A stretch of 64,000 nt of DNA from Mercurialis annua (Eukaryota > Streptophyta > Magnoliopsida > Malpighiales > Euphorbiaceae), in contig NC_065576.1 of the NCBI RefSeq assembly GCF_937616625.2, positions 9,984,501 through 10,048,500 of the forward strand, given 5' to 3'. The notes beneath the pieces were generated by a model, which worked only from the letters and a program-made list of their open reading frames with translations, ran no database searches and was not told where the DNA came from. The position numbers and the translations under genes are program-made. Within the stretch, counting starts at the first letter, position 1, and each line of letters begins with the position of its first letter. Below are positions 35,171 to 48,394 of the stretch, one piece after another.

Positions 35171-38100
35171 TCATGTATTTTGCAGATGGCGCATTCCAAT
35201 ATTATGAACATGTTTTCTAAATATTGCTGTAGGAAGTGCCTTCGTGAAGAGATCAGATGAATTGTTATTTGATTGAACATACTGGATGTCAATTTCTTGA
35301 TTCTTTATGAGTTCTTGAGTGTATGAAAAGAATTTTGGAGGTATATGTTTGGTTCTGTCACTCTTGACGTATCCTTCCTTGATTTGTGCTATACATGCAG
35401 CATTATCTTCGTATAGTACAGTTGGACTCTTATGGACTGGAAAACCACAAGATTCTTGAATGTGTTGTGTTATTGATTTAAGCCACACACATTCCCTACT
35501 TACTTCATGTAATGCAATAAGTTCAGCATGATTTGAGGAAGTGGCTACAATTGTTTGTTTCTGTGACCGCCAAGAAATTGCAGTACCTCCACTTGTAAAT
35601 ACATATCCAGTTTGAGACTTAACCTTATGAGGATCAGACAAATAACCTGCATCTGCATAACCAATCAATTCTAGATTTGAATCGTTAGAATAAAATAAAC
35701 CAAGATCAGTGCTTCCACGAAGATAACATAATATATGTTTGATTCCATTCCAATGTCTCTTCGTGGGAGCTGAACTGAATCTTGCCAATAAATTGACAGA
35801 AAAGGATATGTCAGGACGAGTGCAATTAGCGAGATACATAAGTGCTCCAATTGCACTGAGATATAGTACTTCAGGACCAAGAATATCCTCATTTTCTCCA
35901 CAAGGACGAAATGGATCAGTTTCAACATTCAGTGATCGATTAACCATAGGAGTACTTAAAGGATTTGTTTTATCCATACCAAAACGTTTTAAGATCTTTT
36001 CTATATAATTTGACTGATGCACTAATACACCATTGTGCATATGTTCAATTTGTAAACCAAGACAATATTTGGTTTTTCCAAGATCTTTCATTTCAAATTC
36101 TTCCTTTAAGTACACACTTGCTTCATTGATCTCACTGTCTGTTCCAATAATATTTAAATCGTCAACATAAACAGCTATAATCACAAATCCGGATGTTGAT
36201 TTCTTGATAAAAACACATGGGCAAATAAGGTTATTCACATAGCCTTTATTTATCAAATAATCGCTTAAACGATTATACCACATGCGTCCTGATTGTTTTA
36301 ACCCATACAAAGATCTTTGCAATTTGATTGAATACATTTCTTTGGGTTTTCTATTTAATGCTTCAGGCATTTTAAATCCTTCAGGGACCTTAATATAAAT
36401 AATGCTATCTAGCGATCCATACAAGTATGCTGTTACAACATCCATGAGACGCATTTCTAATTTCTTAGAAACTGCAAGACTGATCAAATATCGAAATGTA
36501 ATTGCATCCATGACAGGAGAATATGTTTCATCATAATCAATTCCAGGTATTTAAGAAAAGTCTTGAGCAACAAGTCTAGCTTTATATCTTGTGATTTCAT
36601 TTTTCTCATTTCGTTTTCGTACAAAGACCCATTTGTAACCTACCGGGTTCACATCTTTAGGTGTGAGGACAACAGGTCCAAACACACTTCTCTTGTTAAG
36701 AGATTCTAATTCAACTTGCATAGCGTCTTTCCATTTATCCCAATCATGTCTATTTTGACATTCAATAACCGATCTCGGTTCGGGATCCTCATTTCCATTT
36801 ATGATATCACATGCAACAGCATAAGAGAAAATTTCGTCAATATTTTCCATTGTGTCTCGATTCCACACAATCTTTGTATTATTGTAATTAATTGAGATTT
36901 CTTCTTTATTCTCATTTGTATCCTCTTCTGGGGTACTGTCTTGATTAATTACATTCATATCATCTTCTGGGGCATTGCCTTGGTTAACCTCATTTATTTC
37001 CTCTTCTGAAGTATTTTCTTTATCTTGTGTTTCTTCAGGAACACCTTTCTCTTTGCTAGCATGATCGAGATTGTCTGTTCCTTTTCTTTTCCGAGGATTT
37101 TTATTTTTTGAACCGATCGGTCTTCCACGCTTCTGGCGTGTCTTTGATTCATAAGCGACTTTATTTTCAGAATTCTCTTTTGGAATCTCAACTCTAGCAA
37201 GGGCATTAACTGCTGGTATATATGATTTAGTCACTCTTTTTGTATCTGTAAATGCATCAGGTAATTGATTTGCAACAGCTTGCAAATGCACAATCTTTTA
37301 AACTTCTGTTTCATATTGTTTTGTGCAAGGATCAAGATGCAATAATGAAGGTTCACACCATGCAATATTTTTATCTGATTGTTTATTTTCTCCCCCTAAT
37401 GGTGGGAACTCTTCTTCATTAAAATGACAATCGGCGAAACGTGCTGTAAAAACATCACCTGTTAAAGGTTCAAGATACCTAATTATGGATGCAGACACAT
37501 AACCAACGTATATTCCCAATCTTCTTTGAGGACCCATTTTTGTGCGTTGTGGTGGTGCAATTGGCACGTATACAGCACAACCAAAAATTCTAAGATGGGC
37601 AATATTTGGTTCTTGACCAAATGCTAATTGTAATGGGGAGTATTTATGATATGCACTAGGTCTAACACGAATTAATGATGCAGCATGTAATATAACATGT
37701 CCCCATATAGAGATAGGTAGCTTAGTTCTCATCATTAATGGTCTAGCAATAAGCTGAAGGCGCTTAATTAGAGATTCAGCTAAACCATTTTGTGTATGTA
37801 CGTGTGCAACAGGATGCTCAACTGTGATTCCAACAGACATGCAATAATCATTGAATGTTTGAGATGTGAATTCACCAGCATTATCAAGTCTTACCCTTTT
37901 AATTGTGTAATCAGGAAATTGAACACGCAATTTAATAATTTGAGCAAGAAATCTTGCAAATGCAACATTGCGAGTTGATAATAAACAAACATGTGACCAT
38001 CTGCTGGATGCGTCAATCAATACCATAAAATATCTGAATGGTCCACATGGTGGATGAATTGGCCCACATATATCACCTTGAATTCTTTCAAGAAATAAAG

Positions 38101-38755
38101 GTGATTCATTTTCAATTTTAGCCGGTGAAGGTCTCACAATTAATTTTCCAATAGAACAAGCTGTACATGACATATTACTTACTTGGGGAATTTTTTCACC
38201 TTTCAATGGATGTCCTTGTGCACTGTCAATTATTCTCCGCATCATTATTGATCCTGGATGACCCAATCTTTCATGCCATAATTTTAGTATTGAAGCATCG
38301 CAATACTTTTTCTTTTCAGCCATATGTGACTCGACCACATTTATATATGTATAATATAAACCAGAAGAAAATGTGGGTAATTTTTCAATTACATGTTTCT
38401 TACCTGAAACATTTGTTGTAATATGAAGATATTCCATATTATCATCATTTTCTGTCTCAATATGAAATTTATTCAGACGAATATCTTTAAAACTTAACAA
38501 GTTTCTTTGAGACTTGGGGGAAAATAATGCTTCATTAATGGTAAGTATAGTTCCCCCTTGTAATAGAATAATAGCTCTTCCGGAGCCTTCAATTAATTTT
38601 ACCTTACCAGATATTGTACTGACATTTGTCTGACATCTTTTAAGATTTGAAAAATATTTTTGGTGTTTGAGTATAGTGTGGGTTGTCGCACTATCCACAA
38701 GGCATATGTCTTCATTACTGAACTTGGACGAAACAATATGCTGAGAATTATCCAT
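35171..38755 (-). pseudogene. Copia pol: protease, integrase, RT, RNase H (disrupted)
   Basis: Domain order from the 5' side: protease with the active motif DSATTH; integrase zinc region (HERLGHPG, CTACSIGK) and catalytic core (DICGPIHPP, LDNAGEF, NGLAES); a Lys/Glu-rich linker; reverse transcriptase with YVDDLNIIGT; RNase H with YADAGYLSD and the C-terminal DLFTKALP. The order PR-INT-RT-RH defines Ty1/copia. Stop codons at 37298-37300 and 36551-36553 split it into three open stretches (38755-37298, 37291-36551, 36511-35171). A gap with stops (38756-38852) separates it from gag. Confidence 0.9.
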
Positions 38756-38852
38756 ATGCTTCTTAATTCAAACAAAGAAAAATTCACCATAAGAAATTAT
38801 AGAATAACATAACAATACATAAGTAAATAAAAACATTACAATACATGCTGGA

Positions 38853-39889
38853 TTAGTTTTCATTATTATTGTTCTCAAGAAAATCAGAAACATCTAAATG
38901 TGTCATGTCTATAGAGTCATTATGCATCAGACTGTGGTCAAAATCATCATCAGAAACAAAATTTGTTTCTATATTCTTTCCATTTTCCTTGAGGGAAGTT
39001 TGGTAAAGCTCAACAAGATGTTTGGGCGTACGACAGGTACGCGACCAATGCCCAGTCATGCCACATCGATAACATTTACTATCGACATTTTTCACTTGAT
39101 GTTTGTATTGTCCACTGTTCTTGTTTTCTTGTTTCTCCTCTTTCTTATCCCACTTCTGGTGGTGAATCTTATGCTTAAAGGAGTTATTATGACCGATATG
39201 GTTGTAATTATTTCCACCTCGACCATAACCATGACCACGACCACGACCACGGCCACGACCACGACCACGAGGAGATCTATATGCGCTCGCATTTACTTCA
39301 GGAAATGGAGCAGAACCAGTGGGTCGTGCCGCATGATTTTTCATTAACAGCTCGTTATTCTGCTCAGCCACTAGAAGGCAAGAAATCAGCTCTGAATATT
39401 TCTTAAAGCCTTTCTCACGATACTGCTGCTGGAGTACCACATTAGATGCATGAAAAGTGGAAAATGTTTTTTCTAATAAATCTTCGTCAGTAATTGTTTC
39501 TCCACACAATTTTAGCTTTGAGCTAATTCGGAATATTGCAGAATTGTATTCACTAACACTTTTAAAATCCTGCAATCTTAAATGCATCCAGTCATAACGA
39601 GCTTTTGGAAGAATTACAGTCTTCTGATGGTCGAAGCGTTCTTTTAAACTATTCCAGAGAACAAGTGGATTATCTTCACTGAGATATTCATTTTTAATCC
39701 TTCATCAAGATGATGGCGAAGGAAGATCATTGCTTTTGCACGATCTTGAGTAGAGGCATTATTTCCCTCTTTAATAGTGTCCTCATGACCTGAGGCTTGC
39801 AGATGTATTTTTGCATCTAGTATTCATGACAAATAATTTTTTCCAGATACATCAAGTGCCGTAAATTCAAGCTTTGTAAGGTTTGACAT
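38853..39889 (-). pseudogene. Copia gag (disrupted)
   Basis: The frame starts at the ATG 39889-39887 and carries the UBN2-like gag region (MHLRLQDFKSVSEYNSAIFR), an Arg/Gly-rich stretch near 39230-39290 made of a CCACGA-type simple repeat, and a zinc knuckle CYRCGMTGHWSRTC. An in-frame TGA at 39826-39824 and an apparent one-base shift near 39692 break the N-terminal part. Confidence 0.85.
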
Positions 39890-40695
39890 GATTAAACTAT
39901 CACATGAAAAATAAATATAATTAGAAGTAATATTTATTTATGCGATAAAAACATAGAAATAATAATCATTTATTTTCAAGATTAAACAAACAAGTACAAC
40001 CATCATATTTTGGCTTATAAATATGCATAATCAACAATTATTGCAGCAACTAATAAAGGTAGAACAATAAATACAAAAATACCTAAATATAAATAAAATT
40101 CTTCCCACGGAAGATTAAATATACCAATGAGTATTAAACTAAGTAACATAATAATAATAATCCAAAATAGCTTCATTTTTGAATTTTTGAAGATTAAGAG
40201 ATGAAAAATTGTGTAGTGAAAATAAATAGTAAAGTGAGTATATATAGAGAAAAATATAGCCGTTTTATTACCGTTATATGGACGTTTGTTACCGTTATGT
40301 AGCCGTTAGGTTATTTTTTTTTTGAATAAAATTATTTAGATGAAGACAACAATGAATTAAATTAATTATGATATAAAAATATGTATATTTATACTAATAG
40401 TGCCAACTAAATAAAATCGTTTATAGCAAGGGGATTACCACTCAAGCATCAACGATTAAAATTAAAGTATCAAATGATTATTTATAGGAGGCTTAGCCTT
40501 CCATATAAAAATTAATAACATAGATATAAACATAATAAATTAAATATTAAGCAAATAAAATTTGTAGGAGGTATAACCTTCCATTAATTAAATAATTAGA
40601 CAAGTATTAAGGTTAGAGATTTACTTTTAGAATACTTTACCGAATTTTCTTGGATTAGGAAATCGTAAACTAATAGAACGATCGTGCTGATAACG

Positions 40696-40983
40696 TGTTA
40701 TAAACTTAACGATAATATAGATAATGCTTATAGACTAAACTAATTAATAATTAGTGATCACTCAATAATGCAACAAGAGAGCAAATATTTAGGAGGAATT
40801 TTACTTCTTTGATGAGTATTTTCAATTGTGAAATTTACATAAATGGAAACCTATTTACAGGCAATTTCACCCACCATGTAATTAATGCATTTACATACAT
40901 GTCAAAAATGGAGGTTTGAAATTTTTTCACCTAATTGGATAGGTAATTTTGTCATACACCATATTCACATTATATTCATAACA
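40696..40983 (-). mobile_element. 5' LTR of the copia element
   Basis: This is 288 bp with the same ends as the 3' LTR. It is followed on the minus strand by the primer-binding region at 40683-40695. Confidence 0.9.
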
Positions 40984-41215
40984 AGAGGAAAATATTCATG
41001 TTCTTTTTTTTTGCCATCAAAAATATTCATGTTCTAAAATGGTGAAAATAACAGGTTAAATCTTCTCTTCTCTTCTTTTTCTTTTGATTTTAAGTTTGCG
41101 CCATAACCAGCAAATGCACATTCAGATTTAGGGCTTTCTGTAATACTTAATCGTCTTTCTTATATACTTCTTAGAAACCAACTCTCTAACTAACATTTTT
41201 AGCACTTGTTTTTTC

Positions 41216-41464
41216 TAGGGTTTCTTCCCCAACATTACTTCTAGGGTTTCTCACAATTTAAATTCAGTCACCACATTAATTCTCTCTTTACTTCAGCTAA
41301 AAAGCTTCAATCTTTTCAGTTATTTTGTTCTTCTTTGATATTGGGTTGGTTTTAATTCAAGATTCTTCTGCTTCTGGGAGGAGTTTAAATTCTACTTCTT
41401 GTTGTTGTTTGCAATTGGATTGAATTGGGGTTTTTAAAGTCAAAATAATTGAGTGAAGATTGGA
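41216..41464 (+). promoter_or_regulatory. CID promoter/leader with two telo-boxes (copy B)
   Basis: TAGGGTTT at 41216-41223 and 41242-41249 and the leader are the same as in copies A and C. In B the copia element now ends only about 230 bases upstream of the first telo-box, so distal promoter elements have been displaced by 6.3 kb. Confidence 0.5.
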
Positions 41465-44274
41465 ATGAATAGTGTATTTAGTGAGCAGATTCTTGCTGAT
41501 AAGCTTTCTAAGCTCAACAGCACCCAGCAATGCATTGAAAGTATCCTTTTTTTAATGCCAATCTCATTGTTCTTTCTTGGGCATTATGTAGTTAATTACG
41601 TTTCTTGTATTATTTTAACTTTCTTGTAAGGATTGTTATACTGTTGTATTCGTTTCTTGTTCGAAAAGTATGTTATTCTTGACTCTTTCATGTAGCTCTG
41701 TCACATTGGTGCATATTTCACCGGAGTAAAGCAGAGCAAGTTGTTCAAACATGGGACAAACAATTTCACAGCTCACAGATGGAACAGAAAGTTCCCTTGT
41801 TGTATCTTGCCGATGATATTCTTCAGAATAGTGAACGTAATGGGAATGAATTTGTATCCGAATTTTGGAAGGTTCTTCCCACGGCACTTAAAGATCTTAA
41901 TGAGAAAGGCAATGATCGCGGAAAGACTGCAGTCACGCGATTGGTAAGTGAATTCCCGTGCTTTACTTATTTCCTTCCTGAAATTTATTGATTAAAGTTT
42001 ATAGGGCTGCTTACAGTGTAATCATGGATCTAGAGCATCTTATTTAGCTATACTGGATAATGTTAGTTTTGGTCTTAACCTGATTAATCAATGAGAGTTT
42101 GCTCTTCATAAGCTCTTGTTGTTTCTGTGTGATATGTATGACTCAATTAGGATATAGTTAAACTGGGGTAAGTTGAGAGTTTTATATTGTAGTACTTTTG
42201 TTTGTTGCTTACTGTGCCACCAAAGATTAACAGTAAAACAAAGATATTTAAGCGGTTGACCGAAGTACAAGATGCTAGCATGAGGCTACTGATATTTTAT
42301 ACCCTCAATTTTTTTTTAGAAAAGGTGAATTCTTGGACTGGATTTACGAAATTAATCTTCAAACTGTGGTTATTAGGTGAGCATATGGGAAGAACGGAGA
42401 GTTTTTGGATCCCGTGCTCGGAGCCTTCGAGATGTAATGCTTAGTGAAGAAAATCCGCCGCCATGTGTATGTATGCCTATATGGTGCTGCATGCATCATT
42501 ATTAATTTCCGCAAATGGGAAGGGCATGTTTGCCCTATCCATCTCCTTATTTTTAAATGTGCTTGACTAATATATCATTGCTCTGGACACCAGAAATTGA
42601 CTATTGGAGGTGCTGCAGAAAAAATTGTATCGGCATTTCATTTGGTTGGCAGTGAAAATCAAACTGAAGAGGCAGAAATGAGCAATTGTAAGTCTGCAAT
42701 CAATCTTGTGCGGAAGATGGAAAAGGATGTTGAAATTGCATGTAGAAGCGGTAAGTTAATTAAAATGAGATCATCATAGAATAAGGTGTCCTGTCGTTTT
42801 ATCCTTTTAGTAACTCCAGGTCATACTTTGACTTTCAGAATTTGCAGATATCTAAAGCTTTTTTTGGCTCTTCAGGTGAGGATCCCAAAAGAAAAGTAAT
42901 GGCCAAAGAAATAGAGGAAGAAGGTTCACTTTGAATTTGCTACTCTTATTTGCTAATTCCCCTGGAACCTCTTTTCTAATATTATTTTTTGGCTGTATGA
43001 AGTTGTTGTTTTCACTACTACTGAACAATTCTCATTTTGTCTGTTGTTTTACTTGCATTATCTTTATTGTTATTCGATCATTCAACTCCTCTCTGTTGTT
43101 TGTGAGAGTATTTGTATGTATGTTTGTTTCTGTATAACAACTGGGGTTCTCATGATGTTTGGTGTGTAATTAGCAGATCAAGATGCTGTTGGGAGCAGTG
43201 AGCCTTTGAAGAGGCAAAGGAGATGGAATTCTGATAGTGTTAAGGTGTCTGAACCACAAAGCTCGATTCCTGCTCCTACTGCCACACCTACATTTCCAAG
43301 ACGCACCTTCTCCCGGTCTGACTCTTCAGTTAGCAACGAGGATACTCCAAAAGAACGTATTGGTGAGTCATTGTTCTTTGGAATGGGCATTTATATAGGT
43401 GTGCTTGGGGTGGTACAAATCAATATGTGCAGGGTCTTACTTCTGTTGTTTGGCAGTTCCAACATCGCATAGGCCTGCAACAAACTCCCTCAGAATTGAT
43501 AACTTTCTGCGTCCTTTTACCCTGAAAGCTGTCCAAGAACTGCTTGGAAAAAATGGCAGTGTCACCAGTTTCTGGATGGACCAGATCAAAACCCATTGCT
43601 ATGTTAGTGTAAGTCTTCTTCGAATCGTTCTCTATCAGTCTTTGTCATTTTCCAAGGGCCTTTCTTAATGATTTATTAGTTGAAATTAATTAAATTTGGA
43701 AGACCATTATTTTTCTGTCCAGCAAGGCTCATTACTCTTAAATAAGTTTTGCACGAATGAGTGCACTACTCATCGCTTGCTATTTATGTTTTATTTTTTG
43801 TTGATGCAGTACTCATCTGTGGAACAAGCCTCCGCGACCCGAAATGCTGTGTATAACCTTCAATGGCCTCCAAATGGTGGGAAAAATTTAGCGGCCGAGT
43901 TTGTTGATCCCCAGGAAGTGAAATTGAAATTGGAAGTTCCTCAGTCTCCGGCTGCACCACTGACTCCCGGTGCTTTAGCTTCTCCATCTTTGCAAACTCA
44001 GCCCTCTCCACGTCTGCAACTTTCTAGACAGCAACTTCCACCCCCACCTCCCCTCCCACCACCACCACCACTATCTAACCCTCCCCCGGCAAAGGAAAGG
44101 CTTGGTCATCTACCACCACCACCTCCACTTTCAGAGAAACATGACCCGCCTATTGTTACTCTGGATGACCTCTTTCGGAAAACTAGAGCAACTCCTAGAA
44201 TCTATTACCTTCCATTGTCGGAAGAACAAGTTGCAGTGAAGCTTGCAGAATGGGGCAAAAATGTGAAGCAGTAG
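41465..44274 (+). CDS. Chimera B: free-standing CID-RRM-RSB gene
   Basis: CID exons 41465-41540, 41696-41943, a shortened exon 3 from 42377, and exon 4 42594-42750 are followed by ACINUS exons 43177-43362, 43457-43608 and 43810-44274. A deletion has removed the second half of exon 3 and its donor. The new join creates CCATGT|GTATGT, a plausible donor at 42466/42467 in phase 0, which exon 4 requires. With it, and with the truncated exon 5 (42876-42934, TGA at 42932-42934) skipped, the frame is open for 457 aa. It shares LADDILQNSER and the junction filler with copy A. ACINUS exons differ from A by a few substitutions only (for example PLTPGALAS versus PLTTGALAS). It has its own CID promoter and no SAP exon. 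Alternatively it is an expressed pseudogene. Confidence 0.5.
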
Positions 44275-44948
44275 GGGACTGTCAGGCTAATATTTCCTTT
44301 GCGGCTGCTCTTAAGATTTTTGTTATGGTGGTCAGTATGTTAGATAATGGTTAGATAGTATCACATAATTGCGTCTTTGCAGGTCTGCAGGTGTTGCTTG
44401 TGGAGGGATATGTTCCAGCCAAGCAAAGGGAAATGGTTCGATGAATTTGGTTTTTCCGAGGACCGCCTTATGTTGAGGGCTCCTTAAGTTTTTTCGCTCT
44501 TTTTTTTTTTGGTTTAGTGGTAGAAACATTTGAACAGAGAGCTGTCTTGTTGTGTATGAGCAGATACATTCTTCACCCGACTTATGAGCCTTTCTGTTGA
44601 ACAAGAACTAATTTGCTCATTATGTTTTCATGTTTTTATTGGTAACAACTTAACGTGTAGTCTGACTTTCTTGTCATGGTGATTTGTTGTGCGCACAGTA
44701 TTAGTAGTGCTACGTAGTTTTGCATGTATTTTCTTTTGCTTTTCTGGATAAAAGCTTTATGAGTGAAGGCCATTCCGGTGAATTTTATTACTTTTTCAGA
44801 TCAAAAATTTAAATCTTAGATATTTATATAATGATTTTAAAAACCAATCTTCACTATTACTTCGTGCACTTTTAAAAAATATAAAAGTGAATATCATTGT
44901 TTTTGAATATAAAAAGATTATATTAATTCTGTAAATTTACATTGTTAT

Positions 44949-45322
44949 AAGGGTTAATTCCTAAAAAAATCACGAACTTTACACGAAGTTTCATTTTAAT
45001 CATGACCTTTAAAAGTTGTCATTTAAAGGCACGAACTTTCATTTTGTTTCAAATCTATCATTTCAGTGTATTTTTGTTGACTAAATTCTTCAATAAACCA
45101 TTAATGAAAGACTCAAATTATAAATCGACATTAAATCTTATTATCTTTTAGTTAGAGTATATAGGATTAGGAATTTTTGGTTCGATAAAATACACCGGAT
45201 TTTATTTTGGCGATAGATTTGAAACAAAATGAAAGTTCGTGCCTTTAAATGACAACTTTTAAAGTTCATGATTAAAATGAAACTTCGTGTAAAGTTCGTG
45301 ATTTTTTTAGGAATTAACCCTT
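44949..45322. mobile_element. Complete MITE with about 125-bp inverted arms
   Basis: The left arm (aagggttaattcctaaaaaa) and right arm (ttttttaggaattaaccctt) are near-perfect inverses, continuing through 'cacgaacttt', 'cgaagtttcat' and 'gacaacttttaaa'. A single left arm is seen in copy A at 23387-23508. Confidence 0.75.
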
Positions 45323-45346
45323 ATTATAATAAAGAAACACTGTAAA

Positions 45347-45425
45347 TCTATATATATAGTATAAAAGTGAACCCAAAACACTGTACATTGAACAGTGTTT
45401 TGGGTTCACTTTTACGATTTACTCC
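45347..45425 (+). mobile_element. Helitron 5' end with subterminal hairpin
   Basis: After a host A the sequence starts TCTATATATATAGTATAAAAG, a classical plant Helitron 5' terminus. It is followed by an 18-bp perfect inverted repeat, GTGAACCCAAAACACTGT and its complement, around a short loop. I could not find a convincing CTRR 3' end with hairpin before copy C starts, so the element's extent is unknown; 45426-45896 has no other recognised content. Confidence 0.5.
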
Positions 45426-46848
45426 TCACTTCTTGCTGATATTACAAAACGTCAAAAGACCATGGACACTAAATTTTGCCTATTTCAGTAATTTTAAGTT
45501 TTTCGTAATAGAAAACCCCAACTTTATTCATTTATTTACGTTAAAACCAGCTCATATTTTTGTTTTTGTTTTTGATTAATTGTTTTGTCTTTGCATCGGA
45601 AATGCAGATGTTATAAAAAGTCTTCTTTTCCACGTTATTTACAAAGAAAATCATAATAACTCTAAAAAATTTGAAGTCTATTTTGGTAAACTGCCATAGA
45701 AAGAGATAATCTCAGAGAAACTTAAGAGTTAAGACAACTCATGGTCATCTTTTGACAGCTCATGCTAGCCTATTCCAGCTATTGTCCTGCTAAAAGAGTA
45801 ACAGATAAGATAAATTTCTGTCATTTTAGATTTTAAAGAATTACTTCAATCTCACTTCTTTCTCTCAAAAATCACCGTCTCTATCATCCATCGCAACTAT
45901 TGCACCACTGAGAGAGCGTTAAGCTGATTCTCTCAAAAGGAGAGATTGATAAACTCTTCTGGCTTTTCGTCTACTTATCTTAGTGATGGAAAAAGTTAGC
46001 GATCTTCTCTGGTGACGAAGGAGATTAAAATACTAATGCAAGTCTTGATTGAATTTGCATGAGAACTATATACTAATGCAAATGTGTATGGCTTTTGTAT
46101 ATATACTTTATATATAGTATAAAAAGCTAAGGTGAATTTCAGATTGAACCTTAGTTTACCCTTTTTTGCCTAGAAGAGGAAACACAAGTTCATCTGCTTT
46201 TTAATTTACAATTTCTTCGACGGGTATGGTTTGCTTCTCCTTTCTAAAAATTGAAGCCTAATAGTCGAAAGAGATGCTTTACAAGTATCACAATCGTTTT
46301 AACACTCAAAATTTATTTAATTATTCTTGTTGGAATATTTGTCAAGTTATTAAGCATCTCTCTTTTCACTTTGAATCATGCCGCTTCCAATATATACATA
46401 GATCATCAAATATTCAAGCTCATAATCTTGCTCAAAAAATAAATTGAGTTGTAATTTATTTTGTTACACCTTTTGTAACCTTGTCAAATTTCATGTATCT
46501 GTTTTTTTCTATCTTAATGAAATTTATCTTAATTTATCTTTGAAAAATAGAAAATGGAAAATTTAGTTTAAATTCAATTTTGTTTTTGAAATTTTTATAT
46601 ATTAAATTGACATTTATTTATTTTATTTAGTTTTTCTTCTAGATTAATCTCCTCTTTTTTGTCAAAAAAAAGTTAACTATATCAAAAATTTAAAAATTAT
46701 TATCTTTTTGCTCTCATTAATTAGATATTGAGTAGAAATTCTTTTAAGTAAAGGGCCAAACTATTTCTTTAATATAATTTATTAATTTTTAAATAATTCC
46801 TTAAAACTTTTTTAGTACATTGAAAATCTCTTATATATTATTTTTGTA

Positions 46849-47511
46849 CTAGTCGTAAGTTTATGCATTTGCACAGAATCTAATTATTAATTATACTTTT
46901 AAAATAGATTCATACAAATAACGAAAAAATCTAATAGTATTTTATAATTTACGAAATAATAAATAAATTATTTGTTCAATTTGAAAAAAATAATGTAAAT
47001 TACTTCTTGATAACAACTTTAAAAAACTAAAATAAGTATTTTATCTAAATTTAAAAGGCTTAATGGCGTAAAAAAGCACGAACTTTAACGTATTTTGTAA
47101 ATTTAATACGAATTTTAATTTTGGCAAATTAATACAAGCATTATCAGTTTTTTCCGTAAAACAACTGCTGATATGTACACCAAAATAACCACTCTTTCAG
47201 CGTCCACGTCAGTATTTTTTCGACGGAAAATTGTTCATGCTAAAAGTGCAAAAAAATCGAAAGTTGGTGCCCAAATCTGCCAAAATTAAAAGTTCGTGTT
47301 AAGTTTGCTAAACACAATTAAGTTCGTGATTTTTTTACACTATTAAGCTAACTCATAAAAATGCTTATTGGATATAAGTATTTTATTCAAGTTGGAAACT
47401 AATGAAAATCATCAATTAATAACAACTTTTAAAAATTAAATAAATATTTTATTCAAGTTAAAAATTCATGAGAATACTACTTTAATCCTTTCAATTATAT
47501 AAGTATATAGA
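46849..47511 (-). mobile_element. Non-autonomous Helitron, about 0.66 kb
   Basis: Read on the minus strand it begins TCTATATACTTATATAATTG after a host A (47512) and ends CTAG (46852-46849) before a host T (46848). The region before the CTAG (TGTGCAAATGCATAAACTT) gives only a weak hairpin. A MITE (47057-47348) is nested inside. Confidence 0.55.
47057..47348. mobile_element. MITE nested in the Helitron
   Basis: The left end GGCTTAATGGCGTAAAAAAG and the right end (cttttttacac... in inverse, 'gtgatttttttacactattaagct') are imperfect inverses. Inner words 'cacgaacttta' and 'ttaagttcgtg' pair too. It is the same style of MITE as 44949-45322. Confidence 0.55.
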
Positions 47512-47605
47512 TTGAATGAACCACAAGTCCGATCAACGACCTCTTCGCCTCGTGGCAAAGACTGAGGCGGCAAATAATTTTAAAATTTGACAAAAATCAA
47601 ACATT

Positions 47606-48394
47606 AAAAGAGGCATTTCAACCAAGTCGGGTTATTATCAAGTCATGAAATTAATCTCTCTTTGAAACGCTGGGACTTCGGCTAGTACTACAGGTGTGTG
47701 GAGCAAAATCTGAAAATGTAAAGTGCCTTCAAAAATTCGACATTTTATGTGGAGAGTAAGGCGTAATATTCTTCCTTTCAACACTAATTTTTAAGCTAAG
47801 CGAGTTCCCCTTCCGTTGGTTTGCCCTCACTGCCATGATGGTGAGGAAACTATGAAGCACGATCTTCTTGAATGTGCACATGTCCGTGGTGAGGAAACTA
47901 TGAAGCACGATCTTCTTGAATTGATCGGTTAACACGTTTAGATAAACGTGTTTATACATATCGTGTTGTGTAATCCGTGTAATATCTATGTTGTGTTTTA
48001 ATTTTGTATATTAAACTCTATTAATAATCGTGTCAAGTTCGTATTTTTGATAATCGTGTTTGTGTTTAAGCGGTATAACCCGCAGACACGAATTGCCAAG
48101 TCTAATTTCAGTATGCAAATGGTTGTTGCATCTGGATTTAACAAGGTTCACTTTGAATTTGATGCCTTATTAGCTATACAACGCGTTTCTAATCTTTCAG
48201 GCGCGATTAAACAAGACAAATTAATTGTAGAAGACATTATATATCTCTCGGAAACCAGATTGAGGAGGTCAAATTTTCTCATGTTCGTAGGGAAATTAAA
48301 CTATAATAATGGAACCATGGAAAGAATTACAAAGCTTAACGATGTTTATATTTTACTTAAGAAACAAAATTTCAAAATTATTTCAGAAATGTAA
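47606..48394 (+). mobile_element. LINE zf-RVT and RNase H scraps with truncated MITE, copy C
   Basis: The order matches copy B: zf-RVT-like fragments (47640-47920), a truncated hAT-like MITE (47926-48103), and the RNase H-like piece MVVASGFNKVHFEFDALLAI (48119-48394), here open to its end. A small local duplication (GTGAGGAAACTATGAAGCACGA twice, near 47845 and 47888) is private to C. Confidence 0.5.

Larger units (their letters stand above)
34724..40983 (-). mobile_element. Ty1/copia retrotransposon, 6.26 kb, minus strand
   Basis: Two 288-bp LTRs (34724-35011 and 40696-40983) start TGTTATAAAC and end TTCATAACA. The target duplication is AGAAG/AGAGG; copies A and C show the empty site (agtaagaagaaaatattc). 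Inside the left LTR lies the polypurine tract (AAGGGGGAG on the minus strand). By the right LTR is a primer site (TTATCAGCACG, minus strand) like that of copia elements using an internal initiator-tRNA region. Gag lies at 39889-38853 and pol at 38755-35171. I count six differences between the LTRs (about 2%). In-frame stops and a shift show it is dead. Confidence 0.93.
31565..45066 (+). repeat. Segmental duplication copy B
   Basis: Copy B runs without a break from the native RPL30 3' flank through a long spacer, the CID promoter and 5' exons, the same CID/ACINUS junction as copy A, and ACINUS exons 2-4 with their 3' flank. It is interrupted by the copia element 34724-40983, which A and C lack. 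Relative to C it misses about 0.9 kb of spacer, joined at a shared CATTA (near 32817; C breakpoints about 46730 and 47605). Confidence 0.8.
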
